DNA from: Alphaproteobacteria bacterium
GTDB taxonomy: Bacteria > Pseudomonadota > Alphaproteobacteria > Reyranellales > Reyranellaceae
Reading direction: 5' to 3'
NCBI GenBank assembly: GCA_010032545.1
Contig: RGPT01000017.1
Coordinates: 1 to 33,253 of the forward strand
Length of the DNA stretch: 33,253 nucleotides
The notes under the pieces are model-generated. The model made no database searches. It saw nothing but the letters and a program-made list of their open reading frames with translations, and was not told the DNA's origin. How positions within the stretch are numbered: position 1 is the first letter of the stretch; each line of letters starts with the position of its first letter. The translations under genes were made by a program, and so were the position numbers. This document shows, in pieces, positions 33,197-33,253 of the stretch.

Positions 33197-33253
33197 GAAC
33201 AGTTTCCCGGGCTTTCTAAGTGGAGCCTCTGCCGAGGTTAGGCCGCCGCGAGA

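Overview
The window looks like ordinary chromosome from a GC-rich alphaproteobacterium. The signs are an alphaproteobacterial UbiA/UbiD pair, a DUF2852 protein, a plant/alphaproteobacterial-type glutamate-cysteine ligase, a Bug-type tricarboxylate-transporter binding protein beside a CaiB/BaiF CoA-transferase, an ETF-beta lysine methyltransferase homologue and REP-like palindromes built on TGAGGAGC/TCTCGAAGGA motifs. A Reyranella- or Rhodospirillales-like host would fit, but this is a guess from gene content. I see no prophage, transposase, integrase, CRISPR array or plasmid functions.

Layout. 1-5.2 kb: the end of a lipid-kinase gene converges on a lytic transglycosylase; then pmbA, a small membrane protein and leuA, all on the minus strand. 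leuA is preceded by a leucine-rich 11-codon leader ORF and a strong hairpin (candidate attenuator). 5.2-9.8 kb: a sugar/lipid-type methyltransferase, a 1091-residue zinc-ribbon/cyclase/AAA/TPR signalling protein and a Tyr/Pro/Val-rich exported protein. 9.9-12.3 kb: CaiB/BaiF CoA-transferase, a decayed copy of a CoA-transferase 3' end, and a solute-binding protein. 12.3-14.6 kb: DUF2852 protein and a TetR regulator with two matching palindromes, then an EEP-family protein. 14.6-19.1 kb: two LLM flavin oxidoreductases, each next to REP-like repeats (the first is frameshifted), with ubiD and a small lipoprotein between them. 19.1-20.8 kb: a 2OG-Fe(II) oxygenase-like protein and a CitE-like lyase. 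21.1-24.9 kb: a minus-strand operon ubiA, ETF-beta-type methyltransferase, Cys-cluster protein, DMT exporter, creA. 24.9-28.4 kb: rsmE (frameshifted), gshA and a VOC-domain protein. 28.4-32.9 kb: a minus-strand run of acyl-CoA synthetase, NTF2-like protein, MDR oxidoreductase and tldD. 33.0-33.2 kb: tRNA-Leu(CAA) with its own promoter and terminator.

Themes. Ubiquinone synthesis appears twice (ubiD; ubiA). TldD and PmbA, which together form a metalloprotease, are both present but 26 kb apart. Several genes handle CoA esters (CoA-transferase, CitE-like lyase, acyl-CoA synthetase). The overlap of ubiA with the ETF-beta-type methyltransferase joins quinone synthesis to a predicted modifier of the flavoprotein that feeds electrons toward quinone.

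Nothing here is a clear new multi-gene system. The strongest leads are regulatory or evolutionary: the leuA leader, the TetR palindrome pair, the hairpin covering an NTF2-like gene's start, the CoA-transferase remnant, orphan terminators near 20.85 kb, and two REP families. The two single-base frameshifts, both in C runs, may be sequencing errors and should be checked before being called pseudogenes.
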